This document shows positions 1 through 8,988 of a stretch of 64,000 nucleotides of DNA, in pieces. The position numbers were made by a program, and so were the translations under genes. Where the stretch lies: contig NZ_BMML01000004.1 in NCBI RefSeq assembly GCF_014645815.1, positions 124,001 to 188,000 of the forward strand, read 5' to 3'. The notes under the pieces are model-generated. The model did no database searches. It was not told the DNA's origin and saw nothing but the letters and a program-made list of their open reading frames with translations. Within the stretch, counting starts at the first letter, position 1. Each line of letters begins with the position of its first letter. The stretch is from Streptomyces fuscichromogenes. Its GTDB lineage: Bacteria > Actinomycetota > Actinomycetes > Streptomycetales > Streptomycetaceae.

Positions 1-382
1 CGCGGGCGACGGACGCAGCGTGCCGTGTCTGGGCGTGCTCGACGGCGTCCCCATGAGCTATTGGGAGATCTACCGAGCCGACCTGGACCCGCTCGCCCGC
101 TGCTATCCGGCCCGCCCGCACGACACCGGTGTCCACCTCCTCGTCGGCGACGTCGCCGACCGGGGACGGGGACTGGGGTCCGCCCTGCTCAGAGCCGTGG
201 CCGATCTTGTACTCGATCAGCGCCCCGCCTGTGCGCGCGTCGTCGCGGAACCCGATCTTCATAACACCCCCTCCGTGGCCGCCTTCCTCAACGCGGGCTT
301 CCGCTACGCGGCCGAGGTCGACCTTCCCTGCAAACGGGCCGCCCTCATGATGCGGGACCGGTCCCTACGTCATCTGATGTAG
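1..382 (+). CDS. GNAT acetyltransferase, siderophore (AlcB/IucB) type, 3' part
   Basis: The gene enters from outside the window, so its start is missing; about 126 C-terminal codons are visible, ending in TAG. The segment carries the signature of AlcB/IucB/RhbD-like acetyltransferases of NRPS-independent siderophore assembly: SYWEIY, then D-TGVHLLVGD, the acetyl-CoA loop RGRGLGSALL, the VAEPDLHN stretch, and a terminal KRAALMMRDR. These enzymes acylate a hydroxylamine or lysine side chain of the siderophore precursor in the cytoplasm. That role is inferred from family resemblance; the rest of any siderophore cluster would lie to the left. A 200-base gap separates it from the helicase gene. 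Confidence 0.8.
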   Translation, partial: AGDGRSVPCLGVLDGVPMSYWEIYRADLDPLARCYPARPHDTGVHLLVGDVADRGRGLGSALLRAVADLVLDQRPACARVVAEPDLHNTPSVAAFLNAGFRYAAEVDLPCKRAALMMRDRSLRHLM

Positions 383-582
383 CGCTGAGTAGTTGTGTGT
401 ACACATGTAGTACGAAGCGGCGACCGATCGAGTTCCCGGTCGTCCAAAAAAATCCGAGCGGCCCGGTCACCGGCCGGCCCTTCCCCCTTGGCCTGCCGTC
501 GAGGAGCCCCCGGCGTGATCCCACCCCCCGTCCCCGCCGTGATCGCCCGATTGTCAGTGCCGGGTCGTAGGGTGGTCGCGCT

Positions 583-2559
583 ATGACGAAGCCCTCACTC
601 CCCGAACTCCTGCATGCCGCTGTCACAGCAGTCGGCGGCACGGAGCGCCCCGGCCAGGTGACCATGGCCGAATCGGTCGCCGAGGCGATCGACGACGGAT
701 CCCATCTGCTGGTCCAGGCCGGCACCGGTACCGGAAAGTCGCTCGGCTATCTGGTACCCGCGCTCGCGCACGGAGAACGGGTCGTCGTGGCGACGGCGAC
801 CCTCGCCCTCCAGAGACAGCTCGTGGAGCGTGATCTGCCGCGCACCGTCGACGCCCTGCACCCGCTGCTGCGCCGGCGCCCCGAGTTCGCCATGCTCAAG
901 GGCAGGTCGAACTATGTGTGCCTGCACCGGTTGCACGAGGGTGTGCCGCAGGACGAGGAGGAGGGTCTCTTCGACCAGTTCGAGGCGGCCGCGCCCACCA
1001 GCAAGCTCGGCCAGGACCTGTTGCGACTGCGCGACTGGGCCGACGAGACGGAGAACGGCGACCGCGACGACCTCACACCGGGTGTCTCCGACAAGGCCTG
1101 GGCCCAGGTCTCGGTCTCTTCCCGGGAGTGCCTCGGCGCGTCCAAGTGCGCCTACGGCGCCGAGTGCTTCGCCGAGATGGCCCGTGAGCGGGCGAAGCTC
1201 GCCGAGGTGGTCGTCACCAATCACGCCCTGCTCGCGATCGACGCGATCGAGGGCGCCCCGGTGCTCCCGCAGCACGAGGTGCTGATCGTGGACGAGGCGC
1301 ACGAACTGGTCTCCCGGGTCACCGGTGTCGCCACCGGCGAACTCACCCCGGGCCAGGTCAACCGCGCGGTCCGGCGCGCCGCCAAGCTGGTCGACGAGAA
1401 GGCCGCCGACCAGCTCCAGACCGCCGCCGAGGGCTTCGAGCGGCTGATGGAGCTGGCCCTGCCGGGCCGTCTGGAGGAGATCCCGGAAGATCTCGGTTAC
1501 GCTCTGGCGGCGCTCCGGGACGCCGCCCGCACCGTGATCTCCGCGATCGGCACGACCCGCGACAAGTCGGTCCAGGACGAGGACGCGGTCCGCAAGCAGG
1601 CGCTGGCCTCCGTGGAGTCCGTGCACGACGTGGCGGAGCGGATCGTGAACGGCTCCGAGTGGGACGTCGTCTGGTACGAACGCCACGACCGCTTCGGCGC
1701 CTCCCTCCGGGTCGCCCCGATGTCCGTGTCGGGCCTGCTCAGGGAGAAGCTCTTCGCGGACCGCTCGGTCGTCCTCACCTCCGCGACCCTCAAGCTCGGC
1801 GGCGATTTCAACGGCGTCGGCGCCTCTCTGGGCCTTGCCGCGGAGGGCATCGAAGGTGACGACCTCCCGCAGTGGAAGGGCGTCGACGTCGGCTCGCCCT
1901 TCGACTACCCGAGGCAGGGCATCCTCTATGTCGCCAAGCATCTGTCGCGCCCCGCACGGGACGGCGACCGCGCCGACATGCTCGACGAGCTGACCGAGCT
2001 GATCCAGGCCGCTGGCGGCCGCACTCTGGGCCTCTTCTCCTCCATGCGGGCCGCCCAGCAGGCCGCCGAGGAGCTGCGGGTCCGGATCCCCGAGTTCCCG
2101 ATACTCCTCCAGGGCGAGGAGACCCTCGGTGAGCTGATCAAGAACTTCGCGGCGGACCCCCGGACCTGTCTCTTCGGCACGCTGTCGCTCTGGCAGGGTG
2201 TCGACGTCCCCGGCCCCAGCTGCCAGCTGGTCGTCATGGACAAGATTCCGTTCCCGCGTCCCGACGACCCGCTGATGAGTGCCCGGCAGAAGGCCGTCGA
2301 GGACGCCGGCGGCAACGGCTTCATGGCGGTCGCCGCCACCCACGCCGCGCTCCTGATGGCGCAGGGCGCCGGTCGGCTCGTCCGTGCGTCGGGGGACCGT
2401 GGCGTGGTCGCCGTACTCGACCAGCGGCTGGCCACCGCGCGTTACGGCGGCTATCTCAAGTCCTCGCTGCCCGACTTCTGGTACACCACGGACCGTAACC
2501 AGGCCCGGAAGTCGCTCGCGGCGATCGACGCGGTGGCACGTCAGGCGGAGGCGACGTGA
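583..2559 (+). CDS. dinG: ATP-dependent DNA helicase, DinG/YoaA (XPD-like) family
   Basis: This 658-residue superfamily 2 helicase has the Walker A loop QAGTGTGKS near residue 45, a DEAH box (VDEAHELV) near 235, and helicase motifs V/VI in the C-terminal half (LWQGVDVPG, then QGAGRLVR). Four cysteines between about 105 and 200 (YVCLH, RECLG, SKCAYG, ECFAEM) fit the iron-sulfur cluster of DinG/XPD relatives. The family unwinds 5'-tailed duplexes, R-loops or D-loops during repair. It converges on lexA, which fits a repair neighbourhood, but I see no SOS box upstream of it. The ATG at 583 directly follows a 200-base untranslated stretch with no strong ribosome site. The symbol denotes the family; actinobacterial annotations vary. 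Confidence 0.9.
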   Translation: MTKPSLPELLHAAVTAVGGTERPGQVTMAESVAEAIDDGSHLLVQAGTGTGKSLGYLVPALAHGERVVVATATLALQRQLVERDLPRTVDALHPLLRRRPEFAMLKGRSNYVCLHRLHEGVPQDEEEGLFDQFEAAAPTSKLGQDLLRLRDWADETENGDRDDLTPGVSDKAWAQVSVSSRECLGASKCAYGAECFAEMARERAKLAEVVVTNHALLAIDAIEGAPVLPQHEVLIVDEAHELVSRVTGVATGELTPGQVNRAVRRAAKLVDEKAADQLQTAAEGFERLMELALPGRLEEIPEDLGYALAALRDAARTVISAIGTTRDKSVQDEDAVRKQALASVESVHDVAERIVNGSEWDVVWYERHDRFGASLRVAPMSVSGLLREKLFADRSVVLTSATLKLGGDFNGVGASLGLAAEGIEGDDLPQWKGVDVGSPFDYPRQGILYVAKHLSRPARDGDRADMLDELTELIQAAGGRTLGLFSSMRAAQQAAEELRVRIPEFPILLQGEETLGELIKNFAADPRTCLFGTLSLWQGVDVPGPSCQLVVMDKIPFPRPDDPLMSARQKAVEDAGGNGFMAVAATHAALLMAQGAGRLVRASGDRGVVAVLDQRLATARYGGYLKSSLPDFWYTTDRNQARKSLAAIDAVARQAEAT

Positions 2560-2604
2560 TCGCGGGCCGGCCTGCCCCGACGCCGGGACAGGCCGGCCCG
2601 CGAT
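2559..2604. terminator. Stem-loop after the dinG-like gene, starting on its stop codon
   Basis: A perfect 16-bp inverted repeat (2559-2574 with 2589-2604, 14-base loop) begins on the last base of the TGA stop. It probably ends helicase transcription and, read from the other strand, lexA transcription. Confidence 0.75.
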
Positions 2605-2639
2605 CCGGACAGGTGAACGAAGAGCCCCCGGGCAGTGCA

Positions 2640-2673
2640 GGGCCCCGGAACCGGCGCAGGGGTCCCGGGGCCC
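2640..2673. terminator. Second GC-rich stem-loop between dinG and lexA
   Basis: The 9-bp arms GGGCCCCGG (2640-2648) and CCGGGGCCC (2665-2673) are perfect. It is the middle of three hairpins in the 150-base convergent gap. Confidence 0.5.
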
Positions 2674-2681
2674 GATCGGAG

Positions 2682-2704
2682 GGCGGGCGGGATGACCGCC
2701 CGCC
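2682..2704. terminator. Stem-loop at the 3' end of lexA
   Basis: The 9-bp arms GGCGGGCGG and CCGCCCGCC enclose a 5-base loop just past the lexA stop codon (2712). Confidence 0.6.
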
Positions 2705-2711
2705 GCAGGCG

Positions 2712-3491
2712 TCACACGCGCCGCAGTACCGCGACGACCTTGCCCAGGATGGTCGCGTCGTCGCCGGGAATCGGCTCGTAGGCAGCGTTGTGGGGGAGGA
2801 GCCAGACGTGGCCGTCCTCGCGCTTGAAACGCTTGACGGTGGCCTCGCCGTCGAGCATGGCGGCGACGATGTCGCCGTTCTCGGCGACCGGCTGGCGGCG
2901 GACGGTCACCCAGTCGCCGTCGCAGATCGCGGCCTCGATCATGGAGTCACCGACGACCTTGAGCACGAACAGCTCGCCGTCGCCGACCAGCTGCCGGGGC
3001 AGCGGAAAGACGTCCTCGACCGACTCCTCGGCGAGGATCGGCCCACCGGCGGCGATCCGGCCGACCAGCGGGACGTACGACGCGGCGGGCTTGCCGGCGG
3101 TGTCCGTGGGCTGCACGGTCACGGCCTGGTCCGAGCCGCGCACCTCGTAGGCGCGCGGGCGGTGCGGGTCACGGCGCAGGAAGCCCTTGCGCTCCAGTGC
3201 CATCAGCTGGTGCGCCACCGAGGACGTGCTGGACAGGCCGACGGCCTGGCCGATCTCCCGCATCGACGGCGGGTAGCCCCGCCGCTGTACCGAGTCCCGG
3301 ATCACCTCGATCACCCGGCGCTGCCGGTCCGTGAGGCCCGAGCTGTCCGCCCGGATGCCTGGCGGTCGGCCCGGCAGGGAACGCTTGTGTCCCTCTGGAT
3401 TCACGGCTTCGTTCATGGCATGCACCGGGTCGAGTCGGCCCTGGGAGCGGTCCTGGGCGGTGATGGTGGCACTGTCTGCGGTCGTGGTCAC
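2712..3491 (-). CDS. lexA: LexA repressor, SOS regulator
   Basis: This 259-residue LexA has an N-terminal winged helix ([20 protein letters not shown] to [21 protein letters not shown]) and a C-terminal S24 autoprotease domain. The Ala-Gly cleavage site (RIAAGGPI), the catalytic Ser (GDSMIEAAI) and the Lys (ATVKRFKRE) are all visible. LexA represses DNA-damage genes and cleaves itself when RecA is activated. I chose the GTG at 3491 because GAGAGG lies about 9 bases upstream; the open frame extends to 3560 without a better signal. An Actinobacteria-type SOS box sits 60-75 bases upstream, consistent with autoregulation. Confidence 0.95.
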   Translation of the reverse strand: MTTTADSATITAQDRSQGRLDPVHAMNEAVNPEGHKRSLPGRPPGIRADSSGLTDRQRRVIEVIRDSVQRRGYPPSMREIGQAVGLSSTSSVAHQLMALERKGFLRRDPHRPRAYEVRGSDQAVTVQPTDTAGKPAASYVPLVGRIAAGGPILAEESVEDVFPLPRQLVGDGELFVLKVVGDSMIEAAICDGDWVTVRRQPVAENGDIVAAMLDGEATVKRFKREDGHVWLLPHNAAYEPIPGDDATILGKVVAVLRRV

Positions 3492-3551
3492 GTCGGCCCC
3501 TCTCGATGGTCTCCCTGCTGGACAACGGTAGTTGCTTTCGAAAGGTTGCGC

Positions 3552-3565
3552 CAAACACACGTTCG
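3552..3565 (-). promoter_or_regulatory. SOS box (LexA operator) of lexA
   Basis: On the lexA strand the site reads CGAAC-GTGT-GTTTG, matching the Gram-positive/actinobacterial SOS consensus CGAACNNNNGTTYG. Confidence 0.88.
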
Positions 3566-3842
3566 AGTGAAAAAACGCGGTTCACCGTACGCAATCACAT
3601 GTCTGGGTGTATGGCTCACGCGATGCCCGGCGGGCAAAAGGGCCCATTGTTGTACTCTTCCCCGCCGGGGGGATGACCTTGTGGGTGTGCCCAGTCTGCC
3701 ATCCGGGCTGCCGCCGACCAGGATGTAGGTCCCCATCTGCGCCGGAGTCGCACGTGACCTCCGTGCGGCGCCCACGGTATCTCCGTATCTGCCGTAGCGG
3801 TACGTGTGCGACACGCGCAACCTGGCGATGTATCAGCCAATC

Positions 3843-3857
3843 ACCACATCTAGTGGT
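3843..3857 (+). promoter_or_regulatory. NrdR box 1
   Basis: ACCAC-ATCTA-GTGGT is an inverted repeat centred at 3850. Its centre is 31 bp (three helical turns) from that of box 2, the spacing expected of paired NrdR boxes. Confidence 0.85.
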
Positions 3858-3874
3858 TGGATTGCTACAGCAGC

Positions 3875-3887
3875 CCACAAGTTGTGG
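3875..3887 (+). promoter_or_regulatory. NrdR box 2
   Basis: CCACAA-G-TTGTGG is a perfect palindrome centred at 3881. With box 1 it should mediate NrdR autorepression and control of nrdJ. Confidence 0.85.
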
Positions 3888-3995
3888 TCCCCCGGGTCCA
3901 CGGTCCCTCTGAGATCGCCTATGCTTGGGGCTGCTTCGAGGGGCCCATGTGGCCCAGCGAGGCTATCGAGTCTGCTGTGAGGAGGGTTGGAGATC

Positions 3996-4547
3996 ATGCA
4001 CTGCCCCTTCTGCAGGCACCCCGACAGCCGCGTGGTCGACAGTCGTACGACCGACGACGGCACGTCGATCCGCAGGCGCCGCCAGTGTCCGGACTGCTCC
4101 CGTCGTTTCACGACCGTGGAGACGTGCTCGCTCATGGTGGTCAAGCGGTCCGGAGTCACCGAACCGTTCAGTCGTACCAAGGTCATCAATGGCGTGCGCA
4201 AGGCGTGCCAGGGACGGCCTGTCACCGAGGACGCGCTCGCCCAGCTCGGCCAACGGGTCGAGGAGGCGGTGCGGGCCACCGGAAGCGCCGAGCTGACCAC
4301 CCACGACGTGGGGCTGGCCATACTCGGCCCGTTGCAGGAGCTCGACCTGGTCGCCTATCTGCGATTCGCCTCCGTCTACCGGGCGTTCGACTCGCTCGAC
4401 GACTTCGAGGCCGCGATCGCGGAACTCAGGAGGGCTTCGCACGACCTCGCCGCGGACGACGAAGACGCGGAAGCGGGGGGCCGGGAGGACGATCACGGGC
4501 CGGGCGGGAGCGCTCAGGTGCCCGCGCCCGTTCACATCGCCGGCTGA
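3996..4547 (+). CDS. nrdR: NrdR, ribonucleotide reductase repressor
   Basis: The 183-residue protein opens with the NrdR zinc ribbon [17 protein letters not shown], followed by [17 protein letters not shown] (four cysteines). It continues into an ATP-cone domain (about 47-135) starting [23 protein letters not shown]. NrdR binds ATP/dATP and represses ribonucleotide reductase genes through tandem NrdR boxes, both present upstream. The ATG at 3996 is preceded by AGGAGGG at a 9-base spacing; an in-frame start at 3987 is less well placed. The acidic, Gly-rich tail after residue 145 is longer than in E. coli NrdR. nrdJ follows 164 bases downstream, very likely in one regulon. Confidence 0.97.
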   Translation: MHCPFCRHPDSRVVDSRTTDDGTSIRRRRQCPDCSRRFTTVETCSLMVVKRSGVTEPFSRTKVINGVRKACQGRPVTEDALAQLGQRVEEAVRATGSAELTTHDVGLAILGPLQELDLVAYLRFASVYRAFDSLDDFEAAIAELRRASHDLAADDEDAEAGGREDDHGPGGSAQVPAPVHIAG

Positions 4548-4711
4548 CGGGCGGACCGGAACCGGGCGGAGGGCCCGGATCCGGTTGTCGGACGGCGATC
4601 CAGGACTTGTCGCGGGTGGCAGCTGAAGGTGCCCGCGGCGCGATAACAGAGCAGCGTGTCACGGGAACATCGTGGCATTTCAGGGCGTTTTCGCCCGTAG
4701 AGGGAGGCGGC

Positions 4712-7612
4712 ATGACAGAGACGGCGAGCGGTCCGGCACGGAGTTCCCGCGTTAAGGGGACGAAGGCCACCAAGGGACTGCGTATCGAGCGCATCCACAC
4801 CACCCCCGGCGTGCACCCGTACGACGAGGTGAACTGGGAGCGCCGTGACGTCGTCATGACCAACTGGCGCGACGGCTCGGTCAATTTCGAGCAGCGTGGC
4901 GTCGAGTTCCCCGACTTCTGGTCGGTGAACGCGGTCAACATCGTCACCAGCAAGTACTTCCGTGGTGCCGTCGGCACCCCGCAGCGCGAGACCGGCCTCA
5001 AGCAGCTGATCGACCGCATCGTGAAGACGTACCGGAAGGCCGGCGAGGAGTACAGCTACTTCGCCTCGCCCGCGGACGCCGAGATCTTCGAGCACGAGCT
5101 GGCGTACGCCCTCCTGCACCAGATCTTCAGCTTCAACAGCCCCGTGTGGTTCAACGTGGGCACCCCGCAGCCCCAGCAGGTCTCCGCCTGCTTCATCCTG
5201 GCCGTCGACGACTCCATGGAGTCGATCCTCGACTGGTACAAGGAAGAGGGCATGATCTTCAAGGGCGGCTCCGGTGCCGGCCTGAACCTGTCCCGGATCC
5301 GCTCCTCCAAGGAGCTGCTCTCCTCCGGTGGCAACGCCTCCGGCCCGGTCTCCTTCATGCGGGGTGCGGACGCCTCCGCCGGCACCATCAAGTCGGGCGG
5401 TGCCACCCGCCGCGCCGCCAAGATGGTCATCCTCGACGTCGACCACCCGGACGTGGAGGACTTCATCGAGACCAAGGTCAAGGAGGAGGAGAAGATCCGC
5501 GCCCTCCGTGACGCGGGCTTCGACATGGACCTGGGCGGCGACGACATCACGTCCGTCCAGTACCAGAACGCCAACAACTCGGTCCGCGTGAACGACGAGT
5601 TCATGAAGGCGGTCGAGCAGGGCGGCCGGTTCGGTCTGCGCGCGCGGATGACCGGCGAGGTCATCGAAGAGATCGAGGCCAAGAGCCTGTTCCGCAAGAT
5701 GGCCGAGGCGGCCTGGGCCTGCGCCGACCCGGGCATCCAGTACGACGACACCATCAACCACTGGCACACCTGCCCGGAGTCCGGCCGGATCAACGGCTCG
5801 AACCCGTGCAGCGAGTACATGCACCTGGACAACACGTCCTGCAACCTCGCCTCGCTGAACCTGATGAAGTTCCTGAAGGACGACGGCAAGGGCACCCAGT
5901 CCCTCGACGTCGACCGCTTCACCAAGGTCGTCGAGCTGGTCATCACCGCGATGGACATCTCCATCTGCTTCGCGGACTTCCCGACCCAGAAGATCGGCGA
6001 GAACACCCGCGCCTTCCGCCAGCTCGGCATCGGCTACGCCAACCTCGGCGCCCTGCTGATGGCGACCGGCCACGCCTACGACTCCGACGGCGGCCGCGCC
6101 CTCGCCGGTGCCATCACCTCCCTGATGACCGGCACCGCCTACAAGCGCTCCGCCGAGCTCGCCGCGGTCGTCGGCCCGTACGACGGCTACGCCCGCAACG
6201 CCGACGCCCACAAGCGCGTCATGAAGCAGCACGCCGACGCCAACACCGTGGCCGTCCGCATGGACGACCTGGACACCCCGGTCTGGGCCGCCGCCACGGA
6301 GGCCTGGCAGGACGTGGTCCGCCTCGGTGAGAAGAACGGTTTCCGTAACTCCCAGGCGTCCGTTCTCGCCCCCACCGGCACCATCGGTCTCGCGATGTCC
6401 TGCGACACCACCGGCGTCGAGCCCGACCTGGCCCTGGTCAAGTTCAAGAAGCTGGTCGGCGGCGGCTCGATGCAGATCGTCAACGGCACGGTCCCGCAGG
6501 CCCTGCGCCGCCTGGGCTACCAGGAGGAGCAGATCGAGGCGATCGTCGCCCACATCGCCGAGAACGGCAATGTGATCGACGCCCCCGGCCTCAAGCACGA
6601 GCACTACGAGGTCTTCGACTGCGCCATGGGCGAGCGCGCCATCTCCCCGATGGGCCACGTCCGCATGATGGCCGCGATCCAGCCCTGGATCTCCGGCGCC
6701 ATCTCCAAGACGGTCAACATGCCGGAGACGGCGACCGTCGAGGAGGTCGAGGAGATCTACTACGAGGCCTGGAAGCTCGGCGTCAAGGCGCTCGCGATCT
6801 ACCGCGACAACTGCAAGGTCGGCCAGCCGCTCTCCGCCAAGACCAAGGAGAAGGAGAAGGCCGAGGTCACGGAGAAGGCCGAGGCGACCATCCGCGAAAC
6901 GGTCGAGAAGGTCATCGAGTACCGTCCGGTCCGCAAGCGCCTCCCGAAGGGTCGTCCCGGTATCACCACGTCCTTCACCGTCGGCGGTGCCGAGGGCTAC
7001 ATGACGGCGAACTCCTACCCGGACGACGGCCTGGGCGAGGTCTTCCTGAAGATGTCCAAGCAGGGCTCGACCCTCGCGGGCATGATGGACGCCTTCTCCA
7101 TCGCGGTCTCCGTCGGCCTCCAGTACGGCGTGCCGCTGGAGACGTACGTCTCGAAGTTCACCAACATGCGCTTCGAGCCGGCCGGTATGACGGACGACCC
7201 GGACGTGCGGATGGCGCAGTCGATCGTCGACTACATCTTCCGCCGCCTGGCGCTGGACTTCCTGCCGTTCGAGACGCGCTCCGCGCTCGGCATCCACTCC
7301 GCCGAGGAGCGTCAGCGGCACCTGGACACCGGTTCGTACGAGCCGTCCCTCGATGCTGACGAGGTCGACGTCGAGGGTCTGGCCCAGTCGGCGCCGCGCA
7401 CCCAGGAGCTGAAGGCCGTCGCCGCCCCGCGGGCCGAGGCCGACTCGGCCAAGCCCGCCCCGAGGCAGGCGCACACCAGCGCCGAGCTGGTGGAGATGCA
7501 GCTGGGCATCCAGGCCGACGCCCCGCTCTGCTTCTCCTGCGGCACGAAGATGCAGCGGGCCGGTTCCTGCTACATCTGCGAGGGCTGCGGCTCGACCAGC
7601 GGTTGCAGCTGA
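4712..7612 (+). CDS. nrdJ: Class II (B12-dependent) ribonucleotide reductase
   Basis: This 966-residue enzyme makes deoxyribonucleotides from ribonucleotides using adenosylcobalamin and needs no oxygen. Visible signatures are the FNSPVWFNVG and CFILAVDDS stretches with the first redox cysteine (about 150-170), the active-site loop NGSNPCSEYMHLDNTSCNLASLN (about 362-385), and PTGTIGLAMSCDTTGVEP (about 555). The C-terminal zinc finger (CFSCG ... CYICEGCGSTSGCS) reduces the active site. The ATG at 4712 has AGGGAGG at 4701-4707. No cobalamin riboswitch is visible upstream; control is more likely through the NrdR boxes before nrdR. A strong terminator follows. Confidence 0.97.
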   Translation: MTETASGPARSSRVKGTKATKGLRIERIHTTPGVHPYDEVNWERRDVVMTNWRDGSVNFEQRGVEFPDFWSVNAVNIVTSKYFRGAVGTPQRETGLKQLIDRIVKTYRKAGEEYSYFASPADAEIFEHELAYALLHQIFSFNSPVWFNVGTPQPQQVSACFILAVDDSMESILDWYKEEGMIFKGGSGAGLNLSRIRSSKELLSSGGNASGPVSFMRGADASAGTIKSGGATRRAAKMVILDVDHPDVEDFIETKVKEEEKIRALRDAGFDMDLGGDDITSVQYQNANNSVRVNDEFMKAVEQGGRFGLRARMTGEVIEEIEAKSLFRKMAEAAWACADPGIQYDDTINHWHTCPESGRINGSNPCSEYMHLDNTSCNLASLNLMKFLKDDGKGTQSLDVDRFTKVVELVITAMDISICFADFPTQKIGENTRAFRQLGIGYANLGALLMATGHAYDSDGGRALAGAITSLMTGTAYKRSAELAAVVGPYDGYARNADAHKRVMKQHADANTVAVRMDDLDTPVWAAATEAWQDVVRLGEKNGFRNSQASVLAPTGTIGLAMSCDTTGVEPDLALVKFKKLVGGGSMQIVNGTVPQALRRLGYQEEQIEAIVAHIAENGNVIDAPGLKHEHYEVFDCAMGERAISPMGHVRMMAAIQPWISGAISKTVNMPETATVEEVEEIYYEAWKLGVKALAIYRDNCKVGQPLSAKTKEKEKAEVTEKAEATIRETVEKVIEYRPVRKRLPKGRPGITTSFTVGGAEGYMTANSYPDDGLGEVFLKMSKQGSTLAGMMDAFSIAVSVGLQYGVPLETYVSKFTNMRFEPAGMTDDPDVRMAQSIVDYIFRRLALDFLPFETRSALGIHSAEERQRHLDTGSYEPSLDADEVDVEGLAQSAPRTQELKAVAAPRAEADSAKPAPRQAHTSAELVEMQLGIQADAPLCFSCGTKMQRAGSCYICEGCGSTSGCS

Positions 7613-7647
7613 CCCTGGGCGCCGCTGAGGCGTAGATCGCATGTTCA

Positions 7648-7681
7648 GGGCGGTGCAGCCGGTCTTCCGGCTGCACCGCCC
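7648..7681 (+). terminator. nrdJ terminator
   Basis: The arms 7648-7662 and 7667-7681 form a perfect 15-bp stem with a TCTT loop, 35 bases after the nrdJ stop. Confidence 0.85.
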
Positions 7682-7808
7682 TCGACGTGTGTGACGCCTG
7701 GCTGTCGTGTCTGATGCAGCGCGCCGCCGCGTCGAGGCCTTGTCGTGGCGATTGCTCCTGTGGCACGCTCCGGGCCATGATCAAGAGAATCGAGTCCTCC
7801 GTCCGCCG

Positions 7809-8918
7809 ATGAGCGAGACGACCGGGACAGGACTGCCCGGGTCACCGACAGCGCTGTTCGATCACGCACTCCGGCTGCACCGGTCGGCTCCGGGGGAGCC
7901 GCTTCCGCGCGACGGGGAACCCTGTCCCGACGGCGAGTCGCACCATCGTCAGGGAGGCCCTGAGGCGCCTGAGGACCGGCGCTCGGCCGACAAGGACGTC
8001 GCCCGCATCCTGGACACGCATTTCGCGACGGCCTCTGCTCTGCCCGGCGAACTGGCGAATGCCTTCCACGACGTCTACATCCCGATCCAACCCAACGAGC
8101 ACATCACCGCCGCGGCTGAGCGGGCGGACCGAGAACGCTGTCGCCGGACCGGCCGTTGGCTGGTCCGACACGGCACCGACCGATGCTCCGTCACTGTTGG
8201 GCTGGCCCTGGTCGCAGCGGTGGGAACAGCCGACGACATCCCGTTGATCCAGACGATCGGGCTGCTCTCCCACCACTTCGGGCCACTGGCGGCGCACGCT
8301 TTCGAGACTCGGCCAGGAGGAGCCGAGGCCCTGCTGTGGCTTGCCGAGCGGGTCACCGGCTGGGGACGCGTCTATGTCGTCGAAGCTCTCTGCAGACTTG
8401 ACGATCCGGCTGCCCGGCCGTGGCTGCTGCGCAGGGCCTGCGACGGCGACGCCCTCAACGGATACTTCGCCGGCGAGGTCGCCATGGTCGCCAGACTCCA
8501 TGAGGCGCTCGCGGACCTCGACTCCGACAGCGAGCTGGTCGATCACACAGGTCGGCTGCTCCATCTCATGAGCGGCTGCGGAGGGATGGGAATCACCCTC
8601 GCCCACTACCCCCACGCGGGAGTCGTCCTGGAAGCTCATGCGCACCATGTGGGTTCACTCGGTCCGACCGTCGAGCGCTACTTCACGGTCGCCGCGCTCG
8701 CACAGCACCTGACCACGGAGTCCCTCGACGACGCGGGGTGCACGGCGGCGCAGCGGGAAGCGCTCCGGACGACGTACCTCGAAGTCCTCGACCGGGAGGA
8801 GTGGACCCGGACCGCACGCGCGGGGTTCGCGGCGGGTGACAACCGGATGAGATGGCTCGCCGATCACCGGGCGCCGCGGTTGAGGCTGCGCGCGTTCTCC
8901 CAGGACGAGCCGAAGTGA
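7809..8918 (+). CDS. Hypothetical protein, possibly helical-repeat
   Basis: I do not recognise this protein. It has about 369 residues from the ATG at 7809 (the frame is open from 7707). Residues 1-65 are disordered and charged. The rest alternates helix-like segments such as GLALVAAVGTADDIPLIQTIGLLSHHFGPLAAHAFE and ALLWLAERVTGWGRVYVVEALCRLDDPAARPWLLRRACDGD, which recall HEAT-like repeats and proteins that track binding partners. There is no signal peptide or membrane span. The start is uncertain because no ribosome site is obvious. An 11-codon frame at 7777-7812 overlaps the ATG by an ATGA and could couple its translation. It ends at a strong bidirectional hairpin shared with the terD-like gene. 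Confidence 0.7.
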   Translation: MSETTGTGLPGSPTALFDHALRLHRSAPGEPLPRDGEPCPDGESHHRQGGPEAPEDRRSADKDVARILDTHFATASALPGELANAFHDVYIPIQPNEHITAAAERADRERCRRTGRWLVRHGTDRCSVTVGLALVAAVGTADDIPLIQTIGLLSHHFGPLAAHAFETRPGGAEALLWLAERVTGWGRVYVVEALCRLDDPAARPWLLRRACDGDALNGYFAGEVAMVARLHEALADLDSDSELVDHTGRLLHLMSGCGGMGITLAHYPHAGVVLEAHAHHVGSLGPTVERYFTVAALAQHLTTESLDDAGCTAAQREALRTTYLEVLDREEWTRTARAGFAAGDNRMRWLADHRAPRLRLRAFSQDEPK

Positions 8919-8925
8919 CGTGAAG

Positions 8926-8959
8926 TAAGGGGCGCCGACCACTGCCGGCGCCCCTTACC
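8926..8959. terminator. Bidirectional terminator between convergent genes
   Basis: The arms GTAAGGGGCGCCG (8926-8938) and CGGCGCCCCTTAC (8947-8959) form a perfect 13-bp stem with an 8-base loop, between the hypothetical gene and the terD-like gene. Confidence 0.85.
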
Positions 8960-8988
8960 GATTGCCTGCCCCGGGTGATGGTCGGCCG

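Larger units (their letters stand above)
3492..3995. other. 500-base divergent intergenic region, lexA to nrdR
   Basis: No convincing gene lies here; the short frames have poor codon bias. The left part holds the lexA promoter and SOS box. The right part holds the nrdRJ promoter with two NrdR boxes and the AGGAGGG ribosome site (3980-3986) of nrdR. Confidence 0.7.

Noticed and set aside
396..405. TGTGTACACA palindrome before the helicase gene
   Set aside because: It is only 10 bp and does not match the SOS box, so I cannot assign it.
421..442. CGACCG-N10-CGGTCG inverted repeat as a terminator or operator
   Set aside because: Arms of 6 bp in GC-rich DNA are common and no function fits clearly.
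4532..7642. A 1036-codon open frame antisense to nrdJ
   Set aside because: GC-rich coding DNA leaves long antisense frames; nrdJ on the plus strand has full family motifs and this frame has none.
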